DNA of 64,000 bases from Agriotes lineatus (Eukaryota > Arthropoda > Insecta > Coleoptera > Elateridae). The stretch spans positions 124,001 through 188,000 of the forward strand of contig CALNHX010001935.1 of assembly GCA_940337035.1 (NCBI GenBank), given 5' to 3'. The notes under the pieces are model-generated. The model did not search any database. It was not told the origin of the DNA and saw nothing but the letters and a program-made list of their open reading frames with translations. Position 1 is the first letter of the stretch. Each line of letters starts with the position of its first letter. Positions 45,514 to 57,505 of the stretch are shown here, piece by piece. The position numbers were made by a program, and so were the translations under genes.

Positions 45514-46445
45514 ATATACATATTGTAGTGACTCCACGTGTTGACGCCTATTTAATGTTATAATTGGCATTTACTAACTTTATTTTATTTTAAATTAATT
45601 CTCTTTTAAAATTGAAATTTAATTAACTGATTTGCCTTTTTATATTATGGATTATCAAGATTATTAAATTGCTAACTCCGGTAGAAACATTTTGCTCCTA
45701 CTAAAATACAGCTAGGATTCGCCCATAATCTACACTGCTTCTATTTCTGAGATTTGATTCTCTTATTTCATGACAACTTAAACGTCTGTCACCTGTCACT
45801 GTCAATTAGAAATACTTTCCCGTTACATTTACTTGTCACTCAATTGATATCAAATAGTAATTACTTCCCTCTTTAAAATTACCTCACTTCACTCCTTCTA
45901 TCTTTTTCTTTCAGTTTTTTTATTTAAATACCTGTATTCTGTCACCCGTTCACGGACTCGATCCTCTGCTTTACCAAGCCCAACGCATCCAGAAATCTCA
46001 CAAAGATTTCTCAACGTCCAAACAAATCCTAGTCCGATCTCCGCCAAAACCACCTGGCCAAAACACGACTAGGCCCCTACCAACTTTCTCCAGTAGTACT
46101 GTTAGCAGCAAACACCATCCACGTCGTCCTACCAAAATCCTCAAGCCTCCGACGACTTAGTATCACGAACCTCGACTAGATGCAAGTTATAAGGTGTCAC
46201 TTCAATGACAAGCTTGTCGAATTAGAACTCCTTTAGATGAAAAATCTTCTATTCACCCCGTAAAACGCTCACTCTGCTAACAATCTCGATGTAAACCACT
46301 TCAAGTAAAAATCATTCCTTGTTATCCAACTCATATGATGCAATGTAGTTTGATAATAAACTCAGTTCAGCATCCTCTTCCAGAAATTTGTTGTTGTATA
46401 TTATAACTGTACTAGCTGTAGCCCGCGGCGCATGCCGCATTTAAA
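45514..46445. other. Unassigned, C-rich on the plus strand
   Basis: From about 45940 to 46200 the plus strand becomes unusually C-rich (ACCAAAATCCTCAAGCCTCC and similar), unlike its neighbours. No open frame or known motif was seen. Confidence 0.35.
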
Positions 46446-46451
46446 GTTTTG

Positions 46452-47570
46452 CGCGTTAGATAGATATAGATACTTTATTTGTGACATTACAAAAAAAAAT
46501 CTTTTACACACTTCTACTATGGCAAATTCTACACCAAATACCTACAATATATACAGTTCACATTTAATTATATATATTTATTTCTAATGCAGTACGTAAA
46601 ACATGCTTAGAGCCGGTCATTGAAATTAAAGGTTAAAAATTCATTCATGTTGAATAAATCGTTATTTATTAAAAATGTTTTTAGTGTAACTTTAAACTTT
46701 GGCATTGGAAGTTTCCTCACGTGGCCAGGCAGACAGTTAAAAAATACAGCCCCATAATAGATAAGGCCATTGCGATCCGCATTCAGTCTGTAAAAATTTG
46801 GTCTAATTTTGACATTATTCCTGGTATTATAAGAATGAACATTCTTGTAGGTAGTAAAAAGATGCATGTTACCTTTAACATAGAGTAAACAGTAATAAAT
46901 GTAGATACACGGGAAAGTTAAAATACGCAATTCAATAAATTTTGCTTTTACATCACTTCTATAGGGCAAACCAGTTATGAACCTTACAGCTTTACGTTTA
47001 AGTTTAAAAACACGTGAGGAGCTTGACGAGAATGGTAAGCTATTTTTTATAATCTTTTGAAACAGCATCATATAATTAGTTGTCCTATTAAAAATAAGTT
47101 TTTCGAGATATTTTTCGATATATTATTATCGATATGCATATTCCATGAAAGCAATGGATCTATGCAGACCCCTAGAAATTTCATGCTATTAGGATCTGTA
47201 AAACCATTTCTTTTTCGTTGAGAGAAAACCGTGACCTGTGTTTTCTGCTGGTTTAGGATCAGATCATTTGCAGTAAACCAAATTGGTAAATCATTTTGTA
47301 TTGCTTTTATCTCATTAAGTAAAACGCTTAGATTAGAATTTGACTTTATTGCCGTAGTGTCATGTGCAAACAGCGTTATGTCGGCTTCTGGTGAGCCATT
47401 GTGCAGATCGTTGATGAAAATTAAAAATAACACGGGACCTAATACTGAGCCGTACGGGACTCGCTGAAGGATATTTTCCACAGTGGATTTGAGGTCATTA
47501 CAGCATGTGAATTGCTTTCGGTTATCTAGGTATGAACTAATCTAATCATATTCAAGCTTTCCTCCCGGAA
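46452..47570 (-). pseudogene. CR1/Jockey-like LINE, 3' half
   Basis: The minus-strand RT domain reads SSYLDNRKQF, then RVPYGSVLGPVLFLIFINDL (RT motif 4), then LFAHDTT in the position of catalytic YADD (one Asp replaced by His). Next come ILNQQKTQV and KFLGVCIDPLLSWNMHI. A second frame (46607-47071) holds the C-terminal segment with KLKRKAVRFITGL and HSYNTRNN, typical of CR1/Jockey-type LINEs. The two frames overlap near 47070, implying a frameshift. The 3' end is AATAAAGTATCTATATCTAT, a short-repeat tail. It is 5'-truncated near 47570 and inactive. Confidence 0.75.
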
Positions 47571-48160
47571 ACCGTAATATCACAATTTATTGTTTAATTA
47601 ACAGCTAAGTGATGTTTGGTTAAACAAATAATAGAGAATTTATTAGCATAGCTGTTAATGAAAATATATAAATCATGAATTTTATTACGAATTGACTATA
47701 CATTGTATGCAAAAACCGATATGATACAGCTTACAGGTTCTAGATGAAGCACAGTGAAAACTGAAACTAATGTTAGAATCTCGTAATTTCCAAGTTTTGT
47801 ATTGGTAACACTTTTGAAATCTATCATATTGACATGAAATTGTTAACCTTATTTAAGCTAAACGACACAATAAATCGGAGACGTACTCAACACTATGGCA
47901 TCGCGCATTTCAAAACAGAATTAAGAACACACACAAAAGTAGCGACAATAACAATAGCAATAATAAAATAACAGAATTAACAAAATCAACAGCAACAGCA
48001 ATTTTCACACTTTAAAACACAAAGAATCTATCATATGACGTTAGTCACTGCGCAAACAAAATCTCTCTACCCACTGCTACTGATTACTTGTCATTTAAAA
48101 TCTAACCAAACTTTGTATGTTTGACATTACCTTCTTCCACATATTGCCAATTCAGTGAAA
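47571..48160. other. Unassigned AT-rich sequence
   Basis: Nothing recognisable. Confidence 0.35.
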
Positions 48161-48610
48161 TCAAATATGAGCACAGCGTCTTTCATGGCCTACCTTGAGA
48201 GTCAATCTAGATTCTGTAAGCTGTATATTATTCTTCAAATGTCCCCATAAGCAAAAATCTAATGGCATAAGATCCAGGATTCTCGGCGGCCATCCTCCAC
48301 GGCTGATAAGACGGTCATCATAAAATTCTCTTAGATAATTAAGGGTTACATTATTGGCTGTGTGAGCTGTAGCTCCATCCAGTTGAAAATATCCGTCGTT
48401 TAACTCATCGTCGTGTAATTGTTCGATAAACGGTTGTGAAATATTATTACATCTTTTTGCATTTGCCCATACTCCAACTTTGAGCTGGTGCAAGCTGGTT
48501 TCAACATAAACGTGCAGCCTAACAGGTAATTAATTACCATAAACCATTGCCAATATTGAATCCGTTGTCCAAAATCATGTTGATACAGCTGTTGAACTAC
48601 CGATACCTTG
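48161..48610 (-). pseudogene. Mariner-superfamily transposase fragment (DD34D-like)
   Basis: The minus strand encodes VVQQLYQHDFGQRIQYWQWF, then, after frame changes, VYVETSLHQLKVGVWANAKR and a longer open frame with FQLDGATAHTANNV and GWPPRILDLMPLDFCLWGHL. Spacing from the Asp in QLDGA to the Asp in LDLMP is 34 residues, as in mariner-type enzymes. The first catalytic Asp region is missing and frames are broken. Relatives lie at 54240-54480 and 56440-56760. Confidence 0.7.
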
Positions 48611-48959
48611 TACGATGCTTTCCATCAAGTTCCATACGAAATCCTGTACAAAGAATAATTTTAAGTTTTAGATTTGCTATTTAGGTACCTGTTTACTTTC
48701 GTACCAGTTTGTGTAGCATAAATCGCAGGGGATTTAATAGTACTTCTCTCCATTTTAGTTTGAATATCCTCAATCACTTCTTAATAATAATAAAAGCTTC
48801 CTGCTCGCTTGTAAAAGGCATAGATAATTATTCATTACCAATCTGAATTAATTTATAGGTTATGTATTATGTGATATCAGTCTTGGAACTCAAATCATAA
48901 CTTACCGAAACCATTTCAAAGTAGATAAGCTGGCTCTCAAAATAACTGTTGTTTTATTG

Positions 48960-49315
48960 GTGAGTGGTACGTTTGTTTACAAAACTCCGAAAATAGAAAC
49001 GTACGAATGCAACAATGATACTTTTGATCGTGTAAACACGGCTTGTAGTGTTCTCCATTATTCGGCCGTTGGTAGAGTTCAGTAACCAGATACTATCATT
49101 AACCAAAATTGACTTGCCTTTGGAGTTGTGTCAATAGTTTTTAAAAACACAAGTAATAGGCATAATAAGTAATTGTTTTCTGTGATAATATCGCTATTAA
49201 ACGTACTGGGAAGTTTGTTTACAAAAACCCGAAAATAGAAACGTATGAATGCAGCTATGGTACTTTTGATCGTGTAAACACGACCTGTAGTGTTGTGAAT
49301 TATATAATAGGTATG
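48960..49315. repeat. Direct repeat pair, ~85 bp
   Basis: CGAAAATAGAAACGTACGAA... through GATCGTGTAAACACGGC... at 48985-49060 recurs at about 49228-49303 with about 10% differences. The spacing is about 243 bp. No ORF is conserved between the copies. Confidence 0.6.
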
Positions 49316-49363
49316 ATTACTTAAGAATTTACCAGATCCATTTATTTGAATTCTCTTCTTCAC

Positions 49364-49925
49364 GTATTTTAATCTTTTAACATTTTAGTTTTATTTTCAC
49401 CACGCCAATTTTTTTCAATTTACCTTTTATACACCAAATAGCCTTTAAACTTTTATAAAGGGGTAATTTTATAATTTTTACCGCTTACAAATTGGATTAC
49501 ATTTTTTGTATCAAATTATTTTTACATACTCATAAATAAAAAATATCTCTGTAGTGATTTAGTTTAACATATGTTTCATAGTCCAACACACTATAAAACT
49601 TTATTTTATTTATCTAACACCCATTGTGTTGAATGGTATTTCTCGAATAATTATTTGCCATTAATTTCCCACTTCATCTCAGATAATACTTAAATTATGT
49701 TACAACCCCACTGTTTCTTATGTAGCTTCATTCAATTGAATTTTAAATTCTATTTCCTTTCTTTACAAAATACATTTTAATAATTTTGATATCCTTTTTC
49801 ATACTTAAATTGATCTTTCTAATTTTTAATACTGTATTCTTTTAACCTTATTGATCTGATTTTAAACCCCTGTACTAAAGACCATGACAATATATTCAAA
49901 AGATTATAAATACTTTTGGACATAA
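49364..49925. other. Unassigned AT-rich sequence
   Basis: Low-complexity T-rich sequence with no recognisable feature. Confidence 0.35.
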
Positions 49926-49928
49926 ACA

Positions 49929-50260
49929 ATGGCTCTGACACAGCAAAAATTGAAAAAAAAACTGGAAAAATTCAAAGTGCCAAGTGCCATGGAAGGAGCG
50001 ATGCTTGGTATAACTTTGAAGAACAAAATTCTAAACACTATAATTAGACACCGTACAAAAGCTACTGATGTCAAGCAGAAAGTAGTAAAACTGAAGTGGT
50101 GTTGGATAGGTCATGTCGCGAAGAAATCATCAGAATAATGCCTAACCGTATCGCACGTTGGAGATCCAGAACATCAGGAAGAAGCTTAGGGAGTCAACAG
50201 AAGAGGTGACTAGACAGCATTAACATCACGGAAAGAACTGGTTTCTGATTATCCAAAACC
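49929..50260 (+). pseudogene. RTE-like LINE C-terminal fragment
   Basis: The frame reads MEGAMLGITLKNKILNTIIR, then KLKWCWIGHVAKKS, then IARWRSRTSGRSLGSQQKR. These match the QRxMERxMLGISLxDxxxNxxIR / LKWxWAGHIAR / WRPRxGRRSxGRPxxRW series at the C-terminus of RTE-type and related LINE ORFs. Stops and a frameshift are present, and the GRP motif has mutated. Confidence 0.7.
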
Positions 50261-52080
50261 TAATGGTTTGGCGGGAGTTGTGAAGGACGAAAAAAGCTGA
50301 GGAGAAGATAAACGTGGATCAGTGATGGAATTGATTCTGAGTAAGAAATAAGAGTTCCAAGAGAAATGATTACAATCAGCTTGGTTAGGATGAAGATAGT
50401 CTGACGTACAAAGCTCCTTTATGGTGAACGAAGGTGAATCTTTTAGCAACACACAATAAATAGGATAGAAACTTTTGAAATGTGGGCTTACAGCGGATGC
50501 TCAGTACCTTGCAGCGACAGAATCACTAACAAAGAGGCATTATGAAGAATTACAAGTTATAATACAAAGGAAGCTGCAGGTTTAAAATTAATTCGATTCT
50601 GCTTCGAATGAAGCGCCTAAATTAACAATGGTGAAAATAAAGGCAGATTAACAGATTTTATCCTGCTGGGACAATTCCATTGGATAACGTCGTCAACTTC
50701 ACAAATATTAGTGTCATTCATAGAAGTTTGAGGTCGTCTTGGATAGTGTAATTTTCTGAACTGCCCTCGTAATTCCTATTTTACCATGCTTTCCATCAAC
50801 TGCAAAATGTCCGAATAATTTGCTCATATCGTGCAGAAAATGGGATTGATATGAAAATTGGCCGGTCGCTCGCTATCTGCCATACAAAGAAGAACCGTTG
50901 CGGATGGAACATACGCGGAAGCGGCCGTTCACCGGCAATTCCTCCGTTAAAATAACAATATCTGCGCTAAAAGAGCAATTTCTGCGTCTTTCCCAGGGTA
51001 CGAAGGTCATAGGTGACTCTGCGACCTGTAATGACCATAATTAATATGTGAAATGACTGACGACGACTGCCAGCCATGACATGTCGAACAATTAGACCGG
51101 AAGTTGGTGGATGTAGCAGTAGAATCAGTGCGTGTTCGTTCAACCGGTATGTTATGATTGCTAAGTTGCTCTACCTGTATTGTTATTTCTTCATTAGGTA
51201 CAGGTGCATTAGCGCGATGCCCTCCCGACCAAAGAAGCAGGAATTTGTCGTCGGGACCCATTGGATCCCTGCCGGAAACAGCGACTCAAAAAAACTTCAA
51301 CTCTAACGTCTCGCGAAGATTCCTTGATACTTCAACATGTTCGTTTAATACCCAGCAATTCCTCAGAAAATTGTGCGATATATTATTGAAAATGAAAATG
51401 TGGGAAGGGGAGCTAGTTCTACCAAATCAAAATTTAGGAAATAGCTCTAATTCAGTAGACATAGTAGGTATTAGGTAGTTAACTTTGCAATTATTTGTTA
51501 AATTCATATTCAAGTTACGTAACACAAATCAGTTTACTTAACCAGCTGTAAATGAAAATTGTAAAAATAGAAAAAGGTAGCAAAATCGAACAATTTCCCG
51601 ATTAATGTGTCACCATAGAAAGTAAAATTGTAAAAGGTGCAAAAATTAGAGAATCTACGAGGGACGTTTCGGAAATGTTAAACTTTTATCAGCACTATTT
51701 AAACCCCATTGTCAAAAGACCAAAACAGATAAGATTAAAAGTAGTGCCAACGCAAGAGCCGTTAAAAACATTTTATATACGAGTCGTGGGGAATTTTTCT
51801 ATTGTGGTTATGGATAGTCTGTATTCGGTTTGATAGTTTTACTTTTATTTATCAGTACGAGAAGTGGTTTTGTTCGATTAAAACGTCAGTGACACTGTTT
51901 CAAAGTGGCGGAGCCTAAACAAAATTGTGCCAAATGCGAGTTTCCTAATATAAGTGCACAGACACATTTATAATGACGTTATTATCAACAAAGTGGTGCC
52001 ATAAATATATGGGAGGTCGAATTGAAAGATCACAAGGAAGAAAACACTTTAGAATGCACCATCCCACTATTTTTTTTATA
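50261..52080. other. Unassigned; several GC-richer patches
   Basis: 50830-51300 is GC-richer, with overlapping open frames on both strands (51007-51261 minus; 51076-51306 and 51158-51478 plus). None contains a motif I recognise. Their overlap suggests chance or a decayed gene. Confidence 0.3.
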
Positions 52081-53027
52081 TATTATCGATTTAAAAAAAT
52101 ATATTTTTTCTGATTATACCCCTCGAAATTCTACGTTTAAGGTACATTACTTTTCGTTCACGGTAAAATGCTACCCTACTACGATTTAAAATAAACAGCA
52201 AAATTGAAGAAGTCATATTAAGGATTTTTCTTTCAAAAAAATTTGTAAATAAAATTTGTCCAAAATCGTTCAAATAAGCTAAATCCTAAATTTCATTAAA
52301 AACAAAAAAAATGAAAATCTCTCAAAAAGTTTAAATAACGATTTATGGGATGCATTACATGACCTTCCAGTTGTAGTACTGCAGGGAATGTACTATCAAT
52401 TAGACTGTAATACTGTAAAAACCCTCTTCTTGTAATGATAAATATGGGGGTTTTAAAATAAATACTGCCAAGGGAAACTACACTTTCTAATTATCAAGTT
52501 TCAATTAAAATTCTCCTGTCATACTTAGGACAAATTACAAGCGTAACAAAATTATGACAAATAAATGGTTTATTGCCCTTTTCATATTTTACTTATTTGC
52601 AATAAACATTCAGCTAGCTCGTGAGAACATGAGACAATCTTGGTTCAGGGGTGTGGATTCATAAAATTAAGGAAAAACTTGGGATGACAAATAACTTGTA
52701 TGACAAATACTCTAAAATATTTCGGGCAAATGCACAATTTTATCTGACATTTAGCTAACCTCTAAATTTGACTCAGCAACAAAATGATATGTGGACACAA
52801 GAAACAGCGTAAATTGATTTTAAAAACACCAAAGTGGCAAATACGAGTGAGGTAAATATTTATTACTGTGACGTAGCAACTGCTAAGTTTTTTTTGTTTT
52901 TAGTGCGACCTCGAACCGACGCTCGACAGCGTTTTGTTTCATATCCAGCACAAAACTTAATAATGCCACGTCATTGCACATTTTCAAAGGACGCTACCTC
53001 AATTTCTAGAAACTGGACGGCTCTGGA

Positions 53028-53400
53028 TCACTGGAATATGGCTCCCCACCTCGTAGACACTCCAAACTTACTGAATTCCAAAACTAATGGACCTACGGCA
53101 ACGCTTTCCCTTAATTGGATGCTTCTCGGACGCTGGATACCACTCCCCAAATGACGCCATGGGAATAATGCACTTGTGAATGGCTTGTTGGTCGGAATTT
53201 CTTCACGTACTGGTCTCTGGAAGTCCTCCCTACACGTAACAGGCGCTATTATTGCTGGGCGAAGCTGCTTGCATAAGGAAATGGGCCCCGAAATCAATCG
53301 TGCTTGAATGAATTTCTCTGCTTGCTTATCGGCTTCACCTGGACCTCCTAGCACTTGGTAAACTATTCCTACAGGTGCACTAGAGACTTGCGAATAACTT
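53028..53400 (-). other. Unrecognised open frame inside the 2.7-kb element
   Basis: The minus strand is open for more than 110 codons (APVGIVYQVLGGPGEADKQA, then EKFIQARLISGPISL). An overlapping plus-strand frame (52834-53154) is also open. Composition is GC-richer than the surrounding element. It might be captured host sequence, but I cannot identify it. Confidence 0.25.
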
Positions 53401-54239
53401 TAACCACAATTGGTATAACTAAGAACTTTTAAATTAGCAATTTTACATGATAATTGTGGAGCTCAATGTGGCCCCAACACATAATTTTTAAGTTGGTTCA
53501 GTTCTTAATAATAAATGACAGTCGGGCCACTTAGCAACTGGATATTTAAATGTTTATAAAGGAAATTAGGATTGATAACATGTTTAACCTTATTCGCTAC
53601 AGTTTTGATGTCATGTCTTTGCCTAACCGCTAATATTGTCTCTTTCTTGGAATAATTGTTACAACACATGCTCTGCTTTTAAACCACTTTTGTTTATAAC
53701 GCACTGATACACTTGGAGTTCAGTTAACATTTCACTAATGGTCTTTGAATCGATTGCCTTCCATTTTCATTGCTTTTTGCAATTATTATTTTGCTAGCAC
53801 GGTTTCGTTTACCTTTCAGCTAATCTGCCTTTTGCTGGCTTATACAGATTTACTACATAAGGCTCATATTCTTTCTGTATTTAACAAATCATTTTGTATT
53901 ATTCTATTCACATTACGTCCGACATTAATAAGCTCAATTCCGTCAGTTACACATATTAAATTGCATTAGCTCTTCCGAACATTTATCATATCTGAAACTC
54001 GGAATGTAACCCTTCTAAAACCTGCTTTGTCTCATGCTTCTATTTCTCAAATTATTAGTTACTGCTGCTCACATCAAGTGCACTTATTAATGTAAGGTAT
54101 TGATTACTTTGCAATAGATAAAATATTTAATTCTGTGCTCATGTTGACCTTATTGATTTAGTTAATTATGCAATCAGAATTTCTATGGGTAGTGAACCAT
54201 TACAATACATAATGCAGTTTTGGTTAGATAATGGTTAAA

Positions 54240-54485
54240 GGAGAATTTCCCGGGATGATGGATAGGTCATAACAGTCCCCTAATCGCTTGGCGACTTATA
54301 CTATTATTAAAAATAAAGTGTATAAAACTAGACCAATAAATATTCAACACCTTTGTGATAGAATAACTCAAGCCTGTCAAGACATACGATGAGAAAAACT
54401 GAGAAAGGTTGTCGGAAGCAACAGAAAACGAATAGAAAAATGTGTACGTGTTAATGGGGATTTCGTTGAAAAATTGTGATTTAAG
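54240..54485 (+). pseudogene. Mariner-superfamily transposase C-terminus
   Basis: The plus-strand translation gives EFPG.WIGHNSP, a disrupted catalytic stretch, NKVYKTRPINIQHLCDRITQ and RKRIEKCVRVNGDFVEKL. This corresponds to the FPGRWIGRxGP...VY+TRP...RI..AC...R...C....G.HVE end of insect mariner-type transposases. Stops and a deletion remove the catalytic Asp region. Confidence 0.6.
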
Positions 54486-54793
54486 TAATTAAGCATATTT
54501 TGTTGTTGTATTGAATTGAAAGAATAAAATAAAAAATCATGGTAAACTTGTGAGATTACTATTGGAATTTTCTGGACATTTCTTTTTGTTTTTAATGAAA
54601 TTTCGGATTTAGCTTATTTGATAAAATTTTTGTTTTTTTGATAAAAAGTCCCTAATACGACTCCTCCAATGTTGCTGTTTATTTTAAATCATAGTAGGCT
54701 AGCATTTTATCGTAAAGGGAAAGTAACATACATTAAAAGTACAATTTAGTGAGGGGTATAATTAGAACAAAGAAATGTTTTAAATCGATTATG

Positions 54794-55201
54794 CAGGGTG
54801 TTCGGTAAAGAATGGGCCAAACTTTAGATATAGTTAATTTCAACAAAAATAAGCTGATTTAATCCAACTTACCTTAGTCCAAAAGTTAGTACTAACGGAG
54901 CTACAGGGTGTCAAAGTTGAAAAAAATAAATCACATTTTTTAAATATCTTTCGATCACTTCCAGCTAATTTCATGAAATTTCGTATCAGGGGGTTTTTTG
55001 GTATGAAAAATTCAAATTGATCAACGATTTAGTTGTATCTTCTAGAGGGCGCCACAAGCGACCATTAGGACACTGTTAAACCGCTGCAACTTTTTTGTGT
55101 CACGGTGTATGTCATTTTTGACTAGAAAATGATTTTTCCCTATATTTTTTGCTTAAAAAAGATGTATCTTATTGAACTCGCTAGAAGTAACGAACACCCT
55201 G
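54794..55201. mobile_element. MITE with CAGGGTGTTCG ends
   Basis: CAGGGTGTTCG at 54794-54804 is mirrored by CGAACACCCTG at 55191-55201; TA follows on the right. It is 408 bp with no ORF. It abuts the right end of the 2.7-kb element. Confidence 0.6.
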
Positions 55202-55299
55202 TATATAAAAAATACTGGGGTGGTGCTGCCTCAAGAGAGACACACTCTATAAGACAGCTGGAATAGAATAGACGGGACCGGAAGTTAACGGAATTTGGT

Positions 55300-56405
55300 T
55301 GTATTAGCATAAAAAGATAATTTTCAAAGCACTTTGCTAAAAGGGAAGAAAAGAACGAAATACAGCGGCCACTGTAGAAGTTATAAAGGAGAAAAAACAG
55401 CGGACCGAAAGGTAGTTTACTACCGAGTTGGAAAAGGAGTAAACATCGTACAGAGAAAAAAAAAATAGTTGACAAGGCTTGCAACCAATGAAAATAATAA
55501 CCAGTGGCAAAAAGCGGTAAAACGTTGAACATCAAGGAAGAATTTAGGTACAGGACGCCTACTTACACATACAAGACTGCATGAAAACAGCAGCTTTCAA
55601 AGCACTAAAAGAAGGACAAAAAACAAATACAGCTACCACCACAGAAGTTATAAAGGAGAAGAAGCAGCTCTATGAACAGTGGTTAACTATCAATTTGGCA
55701 GAGGACTGAAAATATGATTTAAAAATAGAGAAGAAATAGGAAGAACATGATTCTCAGAGTCACAAAGCACCATTAAGTCCATAAAAACAAACGTGAAGGA
55801 GCAGAGTTACATATTTTATTCCAACGGAAAACCTAAGAGAAATACTACCGAGAGCTGCCGAAGTAAAAAAAGAGATAAAAGTTCAACGGTAAATATCAAC
55901 AGAATAGGACAGGCGATAGAGAAGACCAAATTACAATTACCAAGGAAGACGTACAGAAGCCGATAGTCAAGCGAATTGGACCGGAACTAATCGAATACGG
56001 ATCAGAAAAACTAAAGCACGTAATACAACCAATATTTCGAGCGACCGTAGATGGAGAGATAATATCAGCGGAACGGAAGCAAGTGTATATAAGTTACAGA
56101 AAGGTAAGTGTACTAGCCACTCTTGGAGGGATATGCAGAAGGATAGTGAAGAATATAATGGAAGAACAAATACAGGAAAACAGGGAAAGATGAAAGCAGA
56201 CCAGGCAGGCTTCGCTGACGAAAGAAAACGTGGAAGATCTTGTGGTCGAAGGGAATTTGAAGATATCGGGCGTCAGCAAATGCAACACATCTGGTTCACC
56301 ATCACGAAAGACGCAACTAGAAGATAAAATTAAAAATAGGCTACGACAAACAGAAACGCGCATAAAAGAGCTGCTCCCAAATAAAGGGTGTTTTTTTAGA
56401 GGCGA
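55300..56405 (+). pseudogene. Decayed LINE, linker and reverse transcriptase
   Basis: Two related blocks (about 55305-55450 and 55590-55750) share TTCAAAGCACT and AGTTATAAAGGAGAA and look like a duplicated linker. From about 55985 the plus strand reads LIEYGSEKLKHVIQPIF, then YRKVSVLATLGGICRRIVKN, then QAGF. These are the pre-catalytic RT motifs (ELLKYGGExL..., YRxIxLLxxxxKIxxxI, QxGFR) of non-LTR retrotransposons. It is heavily frameshifted and contains no catalytic YADD. Confidence 0.6.
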
Positions 56406-56439
56406 AGAACTTTAAATTGAAATAAAACACAGAATTTTT

Positions 56440-56760
56440 TTTAATATCCATGAAATTGGCTTTATTTGAAAGATAATATTATGACATTTATGTTTGAATA
56501 TGATTTCGGGCATGTGACCGCCGCCGCTGGCGTGTACATGACGTAATCTGGAGGTCCAATTTTTACACACCCTTCGCAGTAAATCAGGCTGTATCTCGGC
56601 AATAATGCGTCGAATGTTGGCTTCCAAGTGCTCAATAGTTTCCGGTTTATCGACGTAGACATGCGACTTTACATATCCTCAAAGAAAATAATCTAACGGC
56701 GTCAAATCGCACGAAAGAGGTGGCCAGTTAACAGATCAACAAAATGGATCCACGAAATGG
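56440..56760 (-). pseudogene. Mariner-superfamily transposase C-terminus
   Basis: The minus strand reads NWPPLSCDLTPLDYFL, a TGA in place of the expected Trp, GYVKSHVYVDKPETIEHLEA, and then RRIIAEIQPDLLRR..NWTSRL...GGHMPEIIFK. This is the catalytic-Asp-to-C-terminus part of an insect mariner-like transposase. The rest is missing. Confidence 0.7.
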
Positions 56761-57239
56761 ATTTCTAGGAACCATGTTATTAAATAGTTTTGGGACTATT
56801 ACAGTGGCGGATTGTAATGCGAGTTTTTAAGTTATCGGAAAGCACGTTAGAAGTCGGACACTGCTGGCAGTCGCCGTCTCAATCTAACTTCAGGAGAGGA
56901 GTTTGGGATAAGGGTAAGTCCATGGACTCAAGATGGGACTGGGCAGGACCAGAACCGGTAGACTCAAGGGTGACAAATCTCAAGTGAAGTGAAATGGAAG
57001 TGCAATCTTCTTTTATATCCTTCTGTCGGCTTTATCGGTACAGTGGTTCTGGGTTCTCATGGAGTGGGGAAACGAAGCGGTCAGTCCTTCAGCGCTACGT
57101 TGCGCATAGCGGTAGACTGCGTTATCGGAAAACCACGCGCCGGATAGATGCAACGTCTGATACCGCCTAAATAAGCAATCCATAAATTTAATAAATTTTT
57201 AGTGTTTGTTTAGAAATGTATGTAGATGCTAGCGTTACA

Positions 57240-57505
57240 AGCTGGGTACACAGAATAGGAAACAAGAAGATATTGGACAGAAAGCCACAAAAAGAAGACT
57301 GTTGAGGGAAATCACAAAAAGAAAAAACTTGGTAGGGTACACATTACGACACGAGAGAATATTAGAGACAATTATTGAAGGAGTCAGTAAAAAGCGAAAT
57401 ACTTGAAAACGAGCGATGGTACAGTATGTTACCCAAATAATGTACATGCAGGACACACGTGAGTTTGGAGAGGCTTCCCAAGATAAACAGAATGGGGTAG
57501 ATGTA
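57240..57505 (+). pseudogene. LINE C-terminal fragment
   Basis: The plus-strand frame KRRLLREITKRKNLVGYTLR, then HERILETIIEGVSKKR, matches the RKxxLLxxIxxRKxxWIGHxLRHxxLLxxIIEGxxxGKR pattern at the end of some LINE ORF2 proteins. Stops follow and no upstream RT is attached. Confidence 0.6.

Larger units (their letters stand above)
52081..54792 (+). mobile_element. 2.7-kb mariner-type element with ~220-bp inverted ends
   Basis: The left end (52081-52310; ATCGATTTAAAA, GATTATACCCCTC, GGTAAAATGCTA, CTACGATTTAAAATAAACAG, AAATAAGCTAAATCC) is mirrored by 54578-54792 with scattered mismatches. A plus-strand mariner-superfamily transposase remnant lies near the right end. The middle contains no transposase that I can detect, but does contain an unassigned open frame region (52834-53400). 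Confidence 0.65.
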
